Of a DNA stretch of 64,000 nt, positions 21,386 to 31,354 are shown piece by piece. The notes below the pieces were generated by a model, which saw only the letters and a list, made by a program, of their open reading frames with translations, ran no database searches and was not told where the DNA came from. Source of the DNA: Gordonia bronchialis DSM 43247 (GTDB taxonomy: Bacteria; Actinomycetota; Actinomycetes; Mycobacteriales; Mycobacteriaceae); contig NC_013441.1 in NCBI RefSeq assembly GCF_000024785.1, positions 2,542,001 through 2,606,000 of the forward strand, written 5' to 3'. A program made the translations under genes and the position numbers. Positions within the stretch are counted from its first letter, which is position 1. Every line of letters begins with the position of its first letter.

Positions 21386-22012
21386 ATGAGTCCCGATCCG
21401 CTGGTGCCGGGTTCACCGGGCACACAGGCCGGTGACACGGATTCACCGTCGATTCCCGGGCTGACCAATGTGGACATGAAACAGCTCGCCACCGATCTGG
21501 CGGCCGATCACGTTGCCGCGCCCAGCAACCCCGATCAGGTCCCGGCGTTGCTCGCCGTGGTCGCCGACGCGAAGGCCAAGGGGCACGACATCAGCCTCGT
21601 CGTGCTCGCCGACCAGCAGCCCAACTATTGGATCTACCGCGACATCGCGACCACGCTGCAGCACGACGTCGGTGGCACGGTCATCGTCCTGGGTCCCAAC
21701 TCGGTCGGCAGCACCGGACCGGATTTCAGCCGATTCGTCCAGGAGCAGGCCACCAACAACCTCGACCTCAAGCAGCCCGCGGTCGCCGCACGTCAGATGG
21801 TCGATCAGATGACCGCGCCCACCCTGGACTGGACGGTCATCACGCTGGTGCTGATCGTCGTGGTGGTGGTGGGAGCGGTCATCGGCCGGCTGCGCTCGCT
21901 GCGGCAGCGCCGCTCCCGCGACGTGGTCGCGACCGCATTGGCCACCGAGACCCCCGCGGTCGACGGGGCGGCTCGCACCGAGCGCGTCGACCTGCGCTCC
22001 GACGACGCCTGA
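21386..22012 (+). CDS. Single-pass membrane protein, Rv1476-like
   Basis: A 208-residue protein matching the position of M. tuberculosis Rv1476 between acn and ripA. It has a soluble N-terminal domain (about 25-145) and one transmembrane helix (about 150-170, VITLVLIVVVVVGAVIG), followed by a basic, arginine-rich tail. No cleavable signal peptide is seen. Conserved linkage with ripA and moxR suggests a cell-envelope role, but none is established. The start is ATG 21386 after a strong GAGGAGG. Confidence 0.82.
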   Translation: MSPDPLVPGSPGTQAGDTDSPSIPGLTNVDMKQLATDLAADHVAAPSNPDQVPALLAVVADAKAKGHDISLVVLADQQPNYWIYRDIATTLQHDVGGTVIVLGPNSVGSTGPDFSRFVQEQATNNLDLKQPAVAARQMVDQMTAPTLDWTVITLVLIVVVVVGAVIGRLRSLRQRRSRDVVATALATETPAVDGAARTERVDLRSDDA

Positions 22013-22086
22013 GGGCCGCTGCGCCGCCCCCGGCGCATCCGATCACGCGCGAATACCGCAGTCGACAGAAGGGCAACAGCCCTGAC

Positions 22087-22101
22087 GTCACAGGCGTCAC
22101 T
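22087..22101. promoter_or_regulatory. Candidate MtrA-type direct repeat upstream of ripA
   Basis: GTCACAGGCGTCACT contains two GTCAC words nine bases apart, the spacing described for MtrA boxes in mycobacteria, where ripA is a known MtrA target. It lies ~290 bp before the ripA start. The match is short, so confidence is modest. Confidence 0.4.
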
Positions 22102-22234
22102 CTTGTTGCAAAGTTGAGACCTTCTTCTTGCGCGACTCTTTTGGCCAGTTCACGGCATTTTCCCAGGTAATCACGTCAATGTAATTCGTTCTGACGGTTT
22201 TCCGTTGTGTCTGATGTGACGTACGGTTCTGATG

Positions 22235-22244
22235 TCACATGTGA
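22235..22244. promoter_or_regulatory. Palindrome TCACATGTGA upstream of ripA
   Basis: A perfect 10-bp palindrome within GATGTCACATGTGATG, 148 bp before the ripA start. The same 10-mer occurs 130 bp before the moxR start (24009-24018), which suggests a shared regulator. Which protein binds is unknown; a CRP/FNR-type half-site (GTGA) is one possibility. Confidence 0.45.
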
Positions 22245-22391
22245 TGCGGGAGTCATCGCCAGGGTCTCATGTGCTGCATGGTGCAGTTGGTATCACCGTG
22301 ACGGGGGAGTGTCCCGAAACCGGCGACGCCGGACGGGACGCGGGGTCGTCCACACGGATCGGCCCACACAGGATCGGTAAGGGAGTTCTCA

Positions 22392-23909
22392 GTGACGCGA
22401 CGTACAACGGGCGCGAGCCACCGGGCGTCGTGGCTTGCGCGCCTGGGGGCACTGGTGGCCGTCGGACTGCTCGGGGTCGGTGGCACGGGGGAGGCGATCG
22501 GCGCTCCCGGATCGACTCGCACCACCTCGCCGGTGTCGGGGCTGATCAACCAGCTCGCCGAGGCGAATCAGAACATCGCGGACCTCGACAACGCGCTCGC
22601 CGTCCGCCAGGAGTACGTCAACCGGTCCGTCGTCGACTACCAGAACTCGCTCGCGGCGCAGCGCCTCGCGACTGTCGCCGCCCAGGGTGCCCAGCGCGCA
22701 CTGCGCGATGCCGGTCGCCGGGTCGTCGCCGCACAGCACGACTTCGACCAGTTCGTGCGACAGGCCTATCGCCAGGGCGGCGAACAGGGCTCGATGGCCA
22801 ACTACGTCTCCTCGCCCGACCCGCGTGCCGTTCTCGACCGCATGACGCTGCTCGATCAGATCAGCCAGCAGCACCAGGACACGATCCGCCGCCTGCAGGT
22901 GGCACGTAACCAGCAGGCCAACCAGGTGGCCGCGGCCGAGGCCACCAAACGCCAGGCGGCATTCGCCGCCACCAACGCGGCACAGCGTCGCACCGACGCG
23001 CTGGCCGCCTTCGACCAGGCACGCACGTTGCTGGGTTCCGAACGGCAGCGCCGCAGCACCCTGGTCAGTCGCCGCGACGCCATGCAGCAACAGCTCGACC
23101 GGATTCGCGGCGTCCAACCACGCCGGGTGGCCGATAGCAGCCCGGCCGATCTCCTCTCGAATCTGTTCCCGCCGCTCCCCGGTGCGCCGAATCGTGCCCC
23201 CGGCGGTCCGAACGCGACGCCGGCCGCCGGCGACAATGAGGCGTTGCGGGTGGCCGCCGAGGCCGCCGCACGGTTGGCACTCGACGTCGGTCAGAAACTG
23301 CTCGCGGGTCTCGTCGGCCAGCAACAGTTGCCGCATTCGGAACTGCTCAACGAGCTCGGACTCGGCGGCTCGGACATGACCGGCAGCGGTGGCGACTCGC
23401 TGAGCTCGCGGCTGGGCAGCGGGAGTCTGGGCAGTCTGTTCGGTTCCTCCGGGGGTGGCGGCGGCATGGTGCGCCCGGGTCTGCGCGGACCGCAGGCCGT
23501 CGAACTCGTGGTGAACCGGGCCCTGTCGCAACTCAACGTTCCCTACGCTTGGGGTGGTGGCGACGCCAACGGCCCGACCAAGGGCATCCGCGACGGTGGT
23601 GTGGCCGACAGCTTCGGCGACTACAACAAGACCGGCTTCGACTGCTCGGGCCTGATGATCTACGCCTTCGCCGGAGTCGGTATCGAACTGCCGCACTACA
23701 CGGGGTACCAGTACACGTCGGGACCCCAGGTGCCACTGTCGCAGATGCGCCGCGGCGACATGATCTTCTACGGGCCCAACGCGAGCCAGCACGTCGCGCT
23801 CTACCTCGGGGACAACAAGATGGTCGAGGCACCGCAGTCCGGGGACGTGGTCAAGGTGTCGCCGCTGCGTACCGACGGCGCGATGCCCAACGTGGTGCGG
23901 CTGCTCTGA
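22392..23909 (+). CDS. ripA: RipA-type NlpC/P60 peptidoglycan endopeptidase
   Basis: A 505-residue secreted cell-wall hydrolase. RipA cuts peptide stems in peptidoglycan and is needed for daughter-cell separation in mycobacteria. It has an N-terminal signal peptide (about 1-38, ending IGAPG), a long coiled-coil region (about 55-235), a Gly/Ser/Pro-rich linker (about 250-365) and a C-terminal NlpC/P60 domain (about 370-505) with the catalytic Cys in GFDCSGLM and His in SQHVALYL. The start is GTG 22392. Unlike M. tuberculosis, no ripB follows; moxR comes next. Confidence 0.93.
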   Translation: MTRRTTGASHRASWLARLGALVAVGLLGVGGTGEAIGAPGSTRTTSPVSGLINQLAEANQNIADLDNALAVRQEYVNRSVVDYQNSLAAQRLATVAAQGAQRALRDAGRRVVAAQHDFDQFVRQAYRQGGEQGSMANYVSSPDPRAVLDRMTLLDQISQQHQDTIRRLQVARNQQANQVAAAEATKRQAAFAATNAAQRRTDALAAFDQARTLLGSERQRRSTLVSRRDAMQQQLDRIRGVQPRRVADSSPADLLSNLFPPLPGAPNRAPGGPNATPAAGDNEALRVAAEAAARLALDVGQKLLAGLVGQQQLPHSELLNELGLGGSDMTGSGGDSLSSRLGSGSLGSLFGSSGGGGGMVRPGLRGPQAVELVVNRALSQLNVPYAWGGGDANGPTKGIRDGGVADSFGDYNKTGFDCSGLMIYAFAGVGIELPHYTGYQYTSGPQVPLSQMRRGDMIFYGPNASQHVALYLGDNKMVEAPQSGDVVKVSPLRTDGAMPNVVRLL

Positions 23910-24008
23910 GCGCACGTCGCAGGGCCGGTGAGGCGTGTTGTCGATCGGCCGCCGGACGACGCGCCCACCCTTCTTGGCCGTATTTCAGCTGACGCGGCTA
24001 GGCTGACA

Positions 24009-24018
24009 TCACATGTGA
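24009..24018. promoter_or_regulatory. Palindrome TCACATGTGA upstream of moxR
   Basis: Second copy of the 10-bp palindrome seen before ripA, here within GACATCACATGTGACGC, 130 bp upstream of the moxR TTG start in the 238-bp ripA-moxR gap. The similar distance to the start codon in both cases supports a real regulatory site. Confidence 0.45.
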
Positions 24019-24147
24019 CGCGCGCCGAGCCGTGCGAGCGGGCCGAGGCGCGTCACCGACATCGGGCATCATGCCCGCGGGTGGGGGTACCCCGTCGGAC
24101 GACGGTCCCACCGGCACGGAGCAGACCGGGACGGACAGGAGCACGGG

Positions 24148-25338
24148 TTGACCTCATCGCACCCCCACGGCGATACCTCGGCAGATCTGGGCAAGCCGCC
24201 CGCCGGGACCGACGCGGTAACACTGACCGACGCCGACGTGAAGCTTCTCGAGCGCGCGATCTATGAGGTGAAGCGCGTCATCGTCGGCCAGGATCAGCTC
24301 GTCGAACGGATCCTGGTGGGTCTGCTGGCCCGCGGGCACATCCTCCTCGAAGGTGTGCCCGGCGTCGCCAAGACGCTCGCGGTGGAGACGTTCGCGACGG
24401 TCGTCGGCGGATCGTTCTCGCGCGTGCAGTTCACCCCCGACCTCGTACCCACCGACCTCATCGGTACCCGCATCTACCGGCAGGGCAAGGAGAAGTTCGA
24501 CACCGAGCTCGGTCCCGTGGTGGCCAACTTCCTGCTCGCCGACGAGATCAACCGCGCACCCGCCAAGGTGCAGTCGGCATTGCTGGAGGTGATGGCCGAA
24601 CGGCACGTGTCCATCGGCGGCACCACCTACCCGATGCCCGATCCGTTCCTGGTGATGGCGACGCAGAACCCCATCGAGAACGAGGGCGTCTACCCCCTGC
24701 CCGAGGCCCAGCGGGACCGCTTCCTGTTCAAGATCCTGGTGGACTATCCCTCGGTCGAGGAGGAGCGCGAGATCGTCTACCGGATGGGCAACGTCCCGCC
24801 GACGGCATCCCAGGTCCTCGACCCCGAGGCGATGCTGCGTCTGCAGAAGACCGCGGCCAATGTCTTCGTCCATCACGCGCTCGTCGACTACGTCGTGCGG
24901 GTGATCAATGCGACGCGTCGTCCCGCCGAGCTCGGCCTCAACGACGTCGCGGCGTGGCTGTCCTACGGCGCGTCGCCGCGCGCCACGCTCGGTATCGTCG
25001 CCGCCGCGCGAGCCCTGGCCCTGATCCGGGGTCGCGACTACGTGATCCCGCAGGACGTGGTCGAGATCATGCCGGACGTGTTGCGGCACCGGCTGGTGCT
25101 CAGCTACGACGCGCTGGCCGACGAGATCGACGCCGACCAGGTGATCACCCGGGTGCTGCAGACGGTCGGGTTGCCGCAGGTGGGTGCCCAGCCGGTCGCG
25201 GCGGGAGCGTATGCCGGTGGGGCACAATCCAATCCGGCGCAACCGGCGCCGCCGTCCGGTGGTCAGCTGCCTGGTCAGGCGCCGGCCAACGGCTACCCGG
25301 CACCCGCCAACCAGACGACTGCGCGGTATGGCGGCTAA
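24148..25338 (+). CDS. moxR1: MoxR-family AAA+ ATPase
   Basis: A 396-residue MoxR ATPase, a family of chaperone-like AAA+ proteins that work with VWA-domain partners. Walker A is GVPGVAKT (about 69-76), Walker B LLADEINRAP, sensor 1 is in MATQNPIENEG, and the arginine-finger region is PEAQRDRF. A Pro/Gly/Asn-rich C-terminal tail (about 345-396) extends past the AAA+ lid. The start is TTG 24148, supported by ACAGGAG seven bases before it. It overlaps the DUF58 gene by 11 bp, giving the usual moxR-DUF58-VWA operon (Rv1479-Rv1481). Confidence 0.93.
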   Translation: MTSSHPHGDTSADLGKPPAGTDAVTLTDADVKLLERAIYEVKRVIVGQDQLVERILVGLLARGHILLEGVPGVAKTLAVETFATVVGGSFSRVQFTPDLVPTDLIGTRIYRQGKEKFDTELGPVVANFLLADEINRAPAKVQSALLEVMAERHVSIGGTTYPMPDPFLVMATQNPIENEGVYPLPEAQRDRFLFKILVDYPSVEEEREIVYRMGNVPPTASQVLDPEAMLRLQKTAANVFVHHALVDYVVRVINATRRPAELGLNDVAAWLSYGASPRATLGIVAAARALALIRGRDYVIPQDVVEIMPDVLRHRLVLSYDALADEIDADQVITRVLQTVGLPQVGAQPVAAGAYAGGAQSNPAQPAPPSGGQLPGQAPANGYPAPANQTTARYGG

Positions 25339-26266
25339 CAAGGATCTGCCCGACCTCGGTGCCGGATTGCTCGAGGAACCCCAACTCACGGCTGCGCTGC
25401 GGACGCTGGAGCTCACCGTGCGCCGCAAGCTCGACGGCGTGCTGCAGGGCGAGCACCTCGGTCTGATCCCCGGCCCGGGTTCTGAACCGGGGGAGGCACG
25501 CGAGTATCAGCCCGGCGACGACATCCGCCGGATGGAGTGGTCGGTCACTGCCCGGACCACGCAACCGCATGTGCGTCAGATGGTCGCCGACCGCGAGCTC
25601 GAGACGTGGCTCGTCGTCGACGCGTCGGCCAGCCTGGACTTCGGCACCGCCAACTGCACCAAACGGGAGCTGGCCGTGGCCGCCGCCGCCGCGATCGTGC
25701 ATCTGACCACCGAGGGCGGCAACCGGCACGGTGCGCTGATCGTCACCGGCGACGACGTGGTGCGCATTCCCGCGCGCAGCGGTCGCGCCCACGCCCAGAC
25801 ACTGCTCAAGGCGATCGCGACCACCCGGCGGAGCTCGCCCGGCGTGCGCGGCGATCTCAAAGGCGGTATCGAGGCGCTGCGGCGGCCGCAGCGCCGGCGC
25901 GGACTCGCGGTGGTGATCAGTGACTTCCTCGGGCCGATCGACTGGGAACGCTCGCTGCGGGCGATCGGCGCGCATCATGAGCTGCTGGCCGTCGAGGTCC
26001 TCGATCGTCGCGACCTCGAGTTGCCCGACATCGGAGAGGTGACGCTCGCCGACGCCGAGTCCGGTGAGATCCGCGAGGTGACGGTGACCGACAAGCTGCG
26101 CGCCGACTTCGGTGCCGCGGCACGGGCGCATCAGCAGAAGGTGCACCGCACGATCCGCAGCTGCGGTGGCCCGGTGCTGACCTTGCGCACCGACCGCGAC
26201 TGGATGACCGACACCATCAAGTTCGTCGCCCAGCGTCGGCGTGGCCTGGCGGCAGGGGTCGGATGA
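25328..26266 (+). CDS. DUF58 domain protein, MoxR partner
   Basis: A 312-residue DUF58 protein. The core signature GPGSEPGEAREYQPGDDIRRMEW is present at about 50-72 (ends GPGSEP and DDIRRMEW), followed by a VWA-like fold with DASASLDFG, resembling a MIDAS site. DUF58 proteins are encoded with MoxR ATPases and are thought to be part of their substrate-handling complex. The start is ATG 25328, overlapping the end of moxR1, and its stop overlaps the next ATG (ATGA), so all three genes are coupled. The position equals Rv1480. Confidence 0.88.
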   Translation: MAANKDLPDLGAGLLEEPQLTAALRTLELTVRRKLDGVLQGEHLGLIPGPGSEPGEAREYQPGDDIRRMEWSVTARTTQPHVRQMVADRELETWLVVDASASLDFGTANCTKRELAVAAAAAIVHLTTEGGNRHGALIVTGDDVVRIPARSGRAHAQTLLKAIATTRRSSPGVRGDLKGGIEALRRPQRRRGLAVVISDFLGPIDWERSLRAIGAHHELLAVEVLDRRDLELPDIGEVTLADAESGEIREVTVTDKLRADFGAAARAHQQKVHRTIRSCGGPVLTLRTDRDWMTDTIKFVAQRRRGLAAGVG

Positions 26267-27240
26267 GCGGCGTCTTCTCCAACCCGTGGTGGTTGCTGCT
26301 GCTGCCCGCCGTGCTCGTGCTGGGTGCCACCTATGTCTATGTCCAGCGACTGCGGCGCAAACGGGCCTATACCTTCGCCAACCTGGAACTGCTGGACCGA
26401 GTGGCGCCGCCGCAGCGCAACCGCTGGCGGCACGTCCCGATCGCCCTGCTGCTGGTGTCGCTGATCCTGCTGATCGTCGCGCTGGCCGGCCCGCAGGCCG
26501 ATCGGCAGGTCCCCCGCAACAAGGCCACGGTCATCCTGGTGATGGACGTGTCGCGGTCGATGAACGCCACCGATGTGGCACCCTCACGCATCCGGGCCGC
26601 CCAGTCGGCGGCCAAGAAGTTCGCCGACGACCTCACCGAGGGCATCAACCTGGGCCTCATCTCGTTTGCCGGGACACCGTCGACCCTGGTGTCACCGACA
26701 CCCGATCACACCGCCACCAAGAAGGCCGTCGACAAGCTGGTGCTGGCCGACAAGACCGCCACCGGTGAGGGTATCTTCGCCGCGCTGGACCAGATCCGCA
26801 CGCTCAACGCGGTGCTCGGCGGTCCGGAGGCGGCCCCACCGGCACACATCGTGCTGCTCTCGGACGGCAAACAAACGGTCCCCGATGAACCGACCGATCC
26901 GCGTGGCGCGTTCACCGCGGCCCGCAAGGCGAAGGAAGAGGGGATACCGGTGTCGACCATCTCCTTCGGAACCGCCTACGGCACCGTGGAACTCGACGGT
27001 GACCGTGTCCCGGTACCGGTGGACGACCCGTCCCTGAAGCAGATCGCGAACCTCAGCGGCGGCAACTTCTTCACCGCCTCCTCGCTCGACGAACTGAACG
27101 AGGTGTACGAGAAGCTGCAGAGCGAGATCGGGTACGAGACGAGACGCGGCGACAACTACCGGCCGTGGCTGATGCTCGGAACCCTGTTCGCGCTCGCGTC
27201 GGCCTTCGCCGCCCTCGGGATCAATCGGCGACTGCCTTAG
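26263..27240 (+). CDS. VWA-domain membrane protein (BatA-like), MoxR partner
   Basis: A 325-residue membrane protein with two N-terminal helices (about 8-27 and 60-79), a von Willebrand factor A domain (about 90-290) and a C-terminal helix (about 303-320). The metal-ion site DVSRSMNAT (DxSxS), the later Thr in the GEGIFAAL region and LSDGKQT fit a functional MIDAS. It equals Rv1481 in position. Its likely role is an envelope-located adaptor for the MoxR ATPase. The ATG at 26263 overlaps the stop of the DUF58 gene. Confidence 0.88.
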   Translation: MSGVFSNPWWLLLLPAVLVLGATYVYVQRLRRKRAYTFANLELLDRVAPPQRNRWRHVPIALLLVSLILLIVALAGPQADRQVPRNKATVILVMDVSRSMNATDVAPSRIRAAQSAAKKFADDLTEGINLGLISFAGTPSTLVSPTPDHTATKKAVDKLVLADKTATGEGIFAALDQIRTLNAVLGGPEAAPPAHIVLLSDGKQTVPDEPTDPRGAFTAARKAKEEGIPVSTISFGTAYGTVELDGDRVPVPVDDPSLKQIANLSGGNFFTASSLDELNEVYEKLQSEIGYETRRGDNYRPWLMLGTLFALASAFAALGINRRLP

Positions 27241-27301
27241 TGGTTGCCACCGGACATTCGCCGGCGTTCCGCGCGGACCCGTGCAGGCAGCCAGAACATG
27301 A

Positions 27302-28060
<759 letters not shown>

Positions 28061-28147
28061 TCGCGTCCGCCGACCGATGCCGCGCCGGTGACGCCGGGCC
28101 CCCGAGACCTCCCCGATGAACCCCCAACCTGATTCAGGAGCAGTGCA

Positions 28148-28990
28148 GTGAGCGGAATCCTGGACGGCAAGACCGTCCTCATCACCGGCATCATCACCGA
28201 CGCCTCGATCGCCTTCCACGCCGCCGCGATGGCGCAGGAACAAGGCGCCAAGGTGCTCATCACCGGCATCCCGGAGCGTCTGCGGCTGATCGACCGGATC
28301 GCCAAGCGGCTCCCGCAGGAGGTGCCGCCGGCCATCGGACTCGACATCACCAACGAGGACGACCTGTCCGGGCTGGCCGACAAGATCCGCGAACTCGCCC
28401 CAGAGGGGATCGATGGTGTCATGCACTCGATCGCCTTCGCGCCGCGCACCCTGATGGGACCCGACGCCCTGCCCTTCCTCGAGGGCCCGGGACCCGATGC
28501 GGCAAAGGCATTCGAGATCTCGGCGTGGAGCTACGCCTCGCTGGCCCGTGCGGTACTGCCGGTGATGAACGAGGGCGGCTCCATCGTCGGCATGGACTTC
28601 GATCCGCGGACGGCGCTGCCGTACTACAACTGGATGGGCGTGGCCAAGGCGGCGCTGGAGTCGGTGAACCGCTACGTCGCCCGCGAGGTGGGTGAGGCCA
28701 AGAACATCCGCTCGAATCTCGTTGCGGCCGGACCGATCAAGACGCTGGCCGCCAAGGCGATTGCGGGTACGGCGACCGACGACGCCAAGCAGCTGAACAT
28801 GCTCAACGAGTACTGGGACGGCGCATCGCCGATCGGCTGGAACGTCGACGACCCCACCGTCGTCGCGAAGTCGGTGTGCGCGTTGCTCTCCGACTGGCTG
28901 CCGGGCACCACCGGCTCGATCGTGTACGTCGACGGCGGGGCGAGCCACAACACGTGGTTCCCGGCCGACGGTTTCGTCGGCGGGGCGTGA
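28148..28990 (+). CDS. inhA: InhA, NADH-dependent enoyl-[ACP] reductase
   Basis: A 280-residue enoyl-ACP reductase, the last step of each FAS-II cycle and the isoniazid target in M. tuberculosis. The N-terminal [10 protein letters not shown] is the NADH-binding loop, HSIAFAP corresponds to the segment with Ser94 in the mycobacterial enzyme, and [17 protein letters not shown] holds the catalytic Tyr/Lys. The start is GTG 28148, preceded by AGGAG with seven-base spacing. It lies 87 bp after fabG1 and just before the ferrochelatase gene. Confidence 0.96.
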   Translation: MSGILDGKTVLITGIITDASIAFHAAAMAQEQGAKVLITGIPERLRLIDRIAKRLPQEVPPAIGLDITNEDDLSGLADKIRELAPEGIDGVMHSIAFAPRTLMGPDALPFLEGPGPDAAKAFEISAWSYASLARAVLPVMNEGGSIVGMDFDPRTALPYYNWMGVAKAALESVNRYVAREVGEAKNIRSNLVAAGPIKTLAAKAIAGTATDDAKQLNMLNEYWDGASPIGWNVDDPTVVAKSVCALLSDWLPGTTGSIVYVDGGASHNTWFPADGFVGGA

Positions 28991-29000
28991 TCCGCGCGTC

Positions 29001-30152
29001 ATGACCGTCACGCCGAGGGCCGGGAGCATGCCGAACTCGCCGGGGGGTGCGACCGCCGGCGCCTTCGACGCCGTCCTGTTCCTGTCCTTCGGCGGACCCG
29101 ACGGTCCCGACGATGTGATGCCCTTCCTGGAGAACGTGACCCGTGGCCGCGGAGTGCCACGCGAACGCCTCGAAGAGGTGGCTGAGCACTATCTGCACTT
29201 CGGTGGGGTCTCGCCGATCAACCGGCTCAATCTCGACATGATCGACGCGCTGCGCGGCCGACTTGCGGCGCACGGACGTGAGGTTCCGGTCTACTTCGGC
29301 AACCGCAATTGGCATCCGCTGGTCTCCGACACGGTCGTCGAGATGTACCGCGCCGGTCATCGTCGGATCCTGGTGTTCCCGACCTCGGCGTGGGGTGGGT
29401 ATTCGGGCTGCCGGCAGTATCACGAGGATGTCGACCGAGCTCGGCATGATCTCGCCCGGCTCGAACCCGCCAGCAGCGCACCGGATTCGGGCCTGGTGTT
29501 GCGCAAGCTCCCGCAGTACTGGTCGGAACCGGCGTTTCTCGATGCCGGTGCCGACGCCGTGCGCCGCGCCATCGCGTCCCTCCCGCGCCGAGACACCCCG
29601 CCGCGCCTGGTGTTCACCGCGCACTCGGTGCCCACCTCCGCCGACCGCGCCTCCGGTCCGGCCGACGCGGGCGGCGGGCTGTACTCGCGGCAGGTGCTGG
29701 CCGCCGCGACCGCGGTCGCGCAGCGTCTCGGATACCACGACTTCGACCAGGTGTGGCAGTCCCGGTCGGGGCCGCCGCAGGTGCCGTGGCTCGAGCCCGA
29801 CATCTGCGATCACCTCGAAGATCTTGCGTCCCAAGGTGTTCGGCAGGTTGTCGTGTATCCGATCGGCTTCATCTCCGATCATCTGGAGGTCATCTGGGAC
29901 CTCGACAACGAGGCCGCCGAACTGGCCGAACGCCTCGGGATGGACTATGCCCGTGCCGACACGGTGGGCACCGATGACCGGTTCATCGAGATGATCGTCG
30001 ATCTCGTCGAGCGCTACGCCGACGGCGGCGGCGACACCGAGGCGATGGGGTGCGGCGACAACGGGAGTCCGTGCCGCCGGGACTGTTGTGTGCCCGTGGC
30101 GCGGCCGGCACGTACTCGAGCCGCGGCGAGCGACCGACCCACGGCGAACTGA
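29001..30152 (+). CDS. hemH: Ferrochelatase (coproporphyrin type)
   Basis: A 383-residue ferrochelatase that inserts Fe2+ into the porphyrin; in actinobacteria the substrate is coproporphyrin III. LFLSFGGPDGPDDV opens the domain, FTAHSVP carries the metal-site His and SDHLEVIWDLDNEA the conserved Glu. The tail has a cysteine cluster (GCGDNGSPCRRDCC) which, with a Cys in YSGCRQYHED, matches the [2Fe-2S] ligands of actinobacterial enzymes. It starts 10 bp after inhA; an alternative start is ATG 29030 (MPNSPGG). It equals Rv1485. Confidence 0.94.
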   Translation: MTVTPRAGSMPNSPGGATAGAFDAVLFLSFGGPDGPDDVMPFLENVTRGRGVPRERLEEVAEHYLHFGGVSPINRLNLDMIDALRGRLAAHGREVPVYFGNRNWHPLVSDTVVEMYRAGHRRILVFPTSAWGGYSGCRQYHEDVDRARHDLARLEPASSAPDSGLVLRKLPQYWSEPAFLDAGADAVRRAIASLPRRDTPPRLVFTAHSVPTSADRASGPADAGGGLYSRQVLAAATAVAQRLGYHDFDQVWQSRSGPPQVPWLEPDICDHLEDLASQGVRQVVVYPIGFISDHLEVIWDLDNEAAELAERLGMDYARADTVGTDDRFIEMIVDLVERYADGGGDTEAMGCGDNGSPCRRDCCVPVARPARTRAAASDRPTAN

Positions 30153-30280
30153 CCTCGATTCCTGGCGCACGATGCGATCCGGGTGCATGCTCGTCAATCG
30201 GGGGCCGTGATCTCGGTGTCCCCGAGATCCGGCTCCTGGATCTGATCACAAGCACACCGACGTATCAGGAGATGTCTCAC

Positions 30281-30484
30281 ATGGCACTGGCCGACAAGTT
30301 CGACAAGGCATACGAGGACAAACCGATCGACGAGCTGGCGAATGCACCCGTCGCCGCTTTGCAGGGGGTCAGCGACTCCGACGCCGAGCACCTCGCGGCG
30401 GCGTTCAACATCAAGACGGTCAAGGACCTGGGTACCAACAAGTACTTCCTCTGGGCGCAGGCGGTGGCCAAACTGGCCGAATGA
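30281..30484 (+). CDS. Small helical protein of unknown function (67 aa)
   Basis: A 67-residue acidic protein, MALADKFDKAYEDK at the start and NKYFLWAQAVAKLAE at the end. The middle (ALQGVSDSDAEHLAAAFNIKTVKDLG) looks like a helix-hairpin-helix unit of the 'L.GV...A..L...GI.TV.DL' type. I do not recognise a named family. AGGAG nine bases before ATG 30281 decides the start; ATG 30272 would abut that site. Codon use matches the neighbours. It sits between hemH and a convergent gene, 18 bp from the latter's end. Confidence 0.75.
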   Translation: MALADKFDKAYEDKPIDELANAPVAALQGVSDSDAEHLAAAFNIKTVKDLGTNKYFLWAQAVAKLAE

Positions 30485-30502
30485 CGTTCGGCGACACCGT
30501 GG

Positions 30503-31354
30503 TCAGCGCGACGATCGGAGTAGTTCGGCGATCGTCGCGTTGACCGCCGCCGCGCGGGCGGTGCGGGCCAGCCCGGCCAGTCTGCGGAATTCGGTGTCGA
30601 CGGCGTCGAGGTGGCCTGCGGTCTCACCGATGGCCACACTCTGGGCGCGGGCGAGGTCCACGATCGCCTCGATCCGTGCCGCACTGTCCACCAGTCGGGC
30701 GGCACGTGCGTCGTCGTGGGCGGCCGGGGGAAGGGGCACCTGATGGCGCAGGGTCAGGGCCGCCAGACGGGCGCGCAGGTCACCGACCGCGGCCGCGCGG
30801 GCACCGCCACCGAGACCGGCGAACAGTTCGGCCGCATCCCGGACCGATTGGCGCAGTTCGTATTCCAGGTCACCCGCGGACGGCCCGCCGGAGCCCAGCG
30901 CGCCGACATCGAGCGGCTGCGGGTAGCGATACACCGCCCATCGGCAGACGAGGTCGTCGATTCCCGACAGCGGGGTCGAACCGACGACCGAGGGGATGAG
31001 CGCGAGTGGTCCGCTCCCGCCCGACCGGGCGACCGCGTCGCCGACGACGAGGACCTCACCCGCCGCGAAGGCGGCCGTCGTCGCGGGAGCGGGGGGTAGA
31101 CCCGCCGGATCACCGGCTCCCGGGAGCCGGACGATCATCTCGTCGGCGCCGCGGATCAGGGCGAGCAGACCGAGAACACCGGTGTGGGCCGTCTCGTCGG
31201 TGTGATCGTCGATCACGTGCTCGGCCGCCGACGCGGTGAGCGCACCGATCACGTGATCGGGGGAACAGGCGCCGGCGATCCACGCAGCACCCCACCCACC
31301 GAGCGTGCAGCTCGGCCAGGCGGCGGGGAGTTCACGGATGTCGGCGCGGGTCAT
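30503..31354 (-). CDS. Conserved hypothetical protein (Rv1486c-like)
   Basis: A 283-residue Ala-rich soluble protein with no signal peptide or membrane helix, in the position and orientation of M. tuberculosis Rv1486c. It shows LPAAWPSCTLGGWGAAWIAG near the N-terminus, a central mixed region and a helical C-terminal third. No enzymatic motif is recognised. The start is ATG 31354 (MTRADIREL); the frame is open to 31453 but that stretch is low complexity. It is convergent with the small hemH-linked gene. Confidence 0.75.
   Translation of the reverse strand: MTRADIRELPAAWPSCTLGGWGAAWIAGACSPDHVIGALTASAAEHVIDDHTDETAHTGVLGLLALIRGADEMIVRLPGAGDPAGLPPAPATTAAFAAGEVLVVGDAVARSGGSGPLALIPSVVGSTPLSGIDDLVCRWAVYRYPQPLDVGALGSGGPSAGDLEYELRQSVRDAAELFAGLGGGARAAAVGDLRARLAALTLRHQVPLPPAAHDDARAARLVDSAARIEAIVDLARAQSVAIGETAGHLDAVDTEFRRLAGLARTARAAAVNATIAELLRSSR

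Larger units (their letters stand above)
22013..22391. other. Upstream region of ripA
   Basis: A 379-bp gap with no credible gene. It holds the direct repeat GTCACAGGCGTCAC (22087-22100) and the palindrome TCACATGTGA (22235-22244). The A/T content rises near 22100-22210, which is where a promoter would be expected. No clear terminator follows the Rv1476-like gene. Confidence 0.55.
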
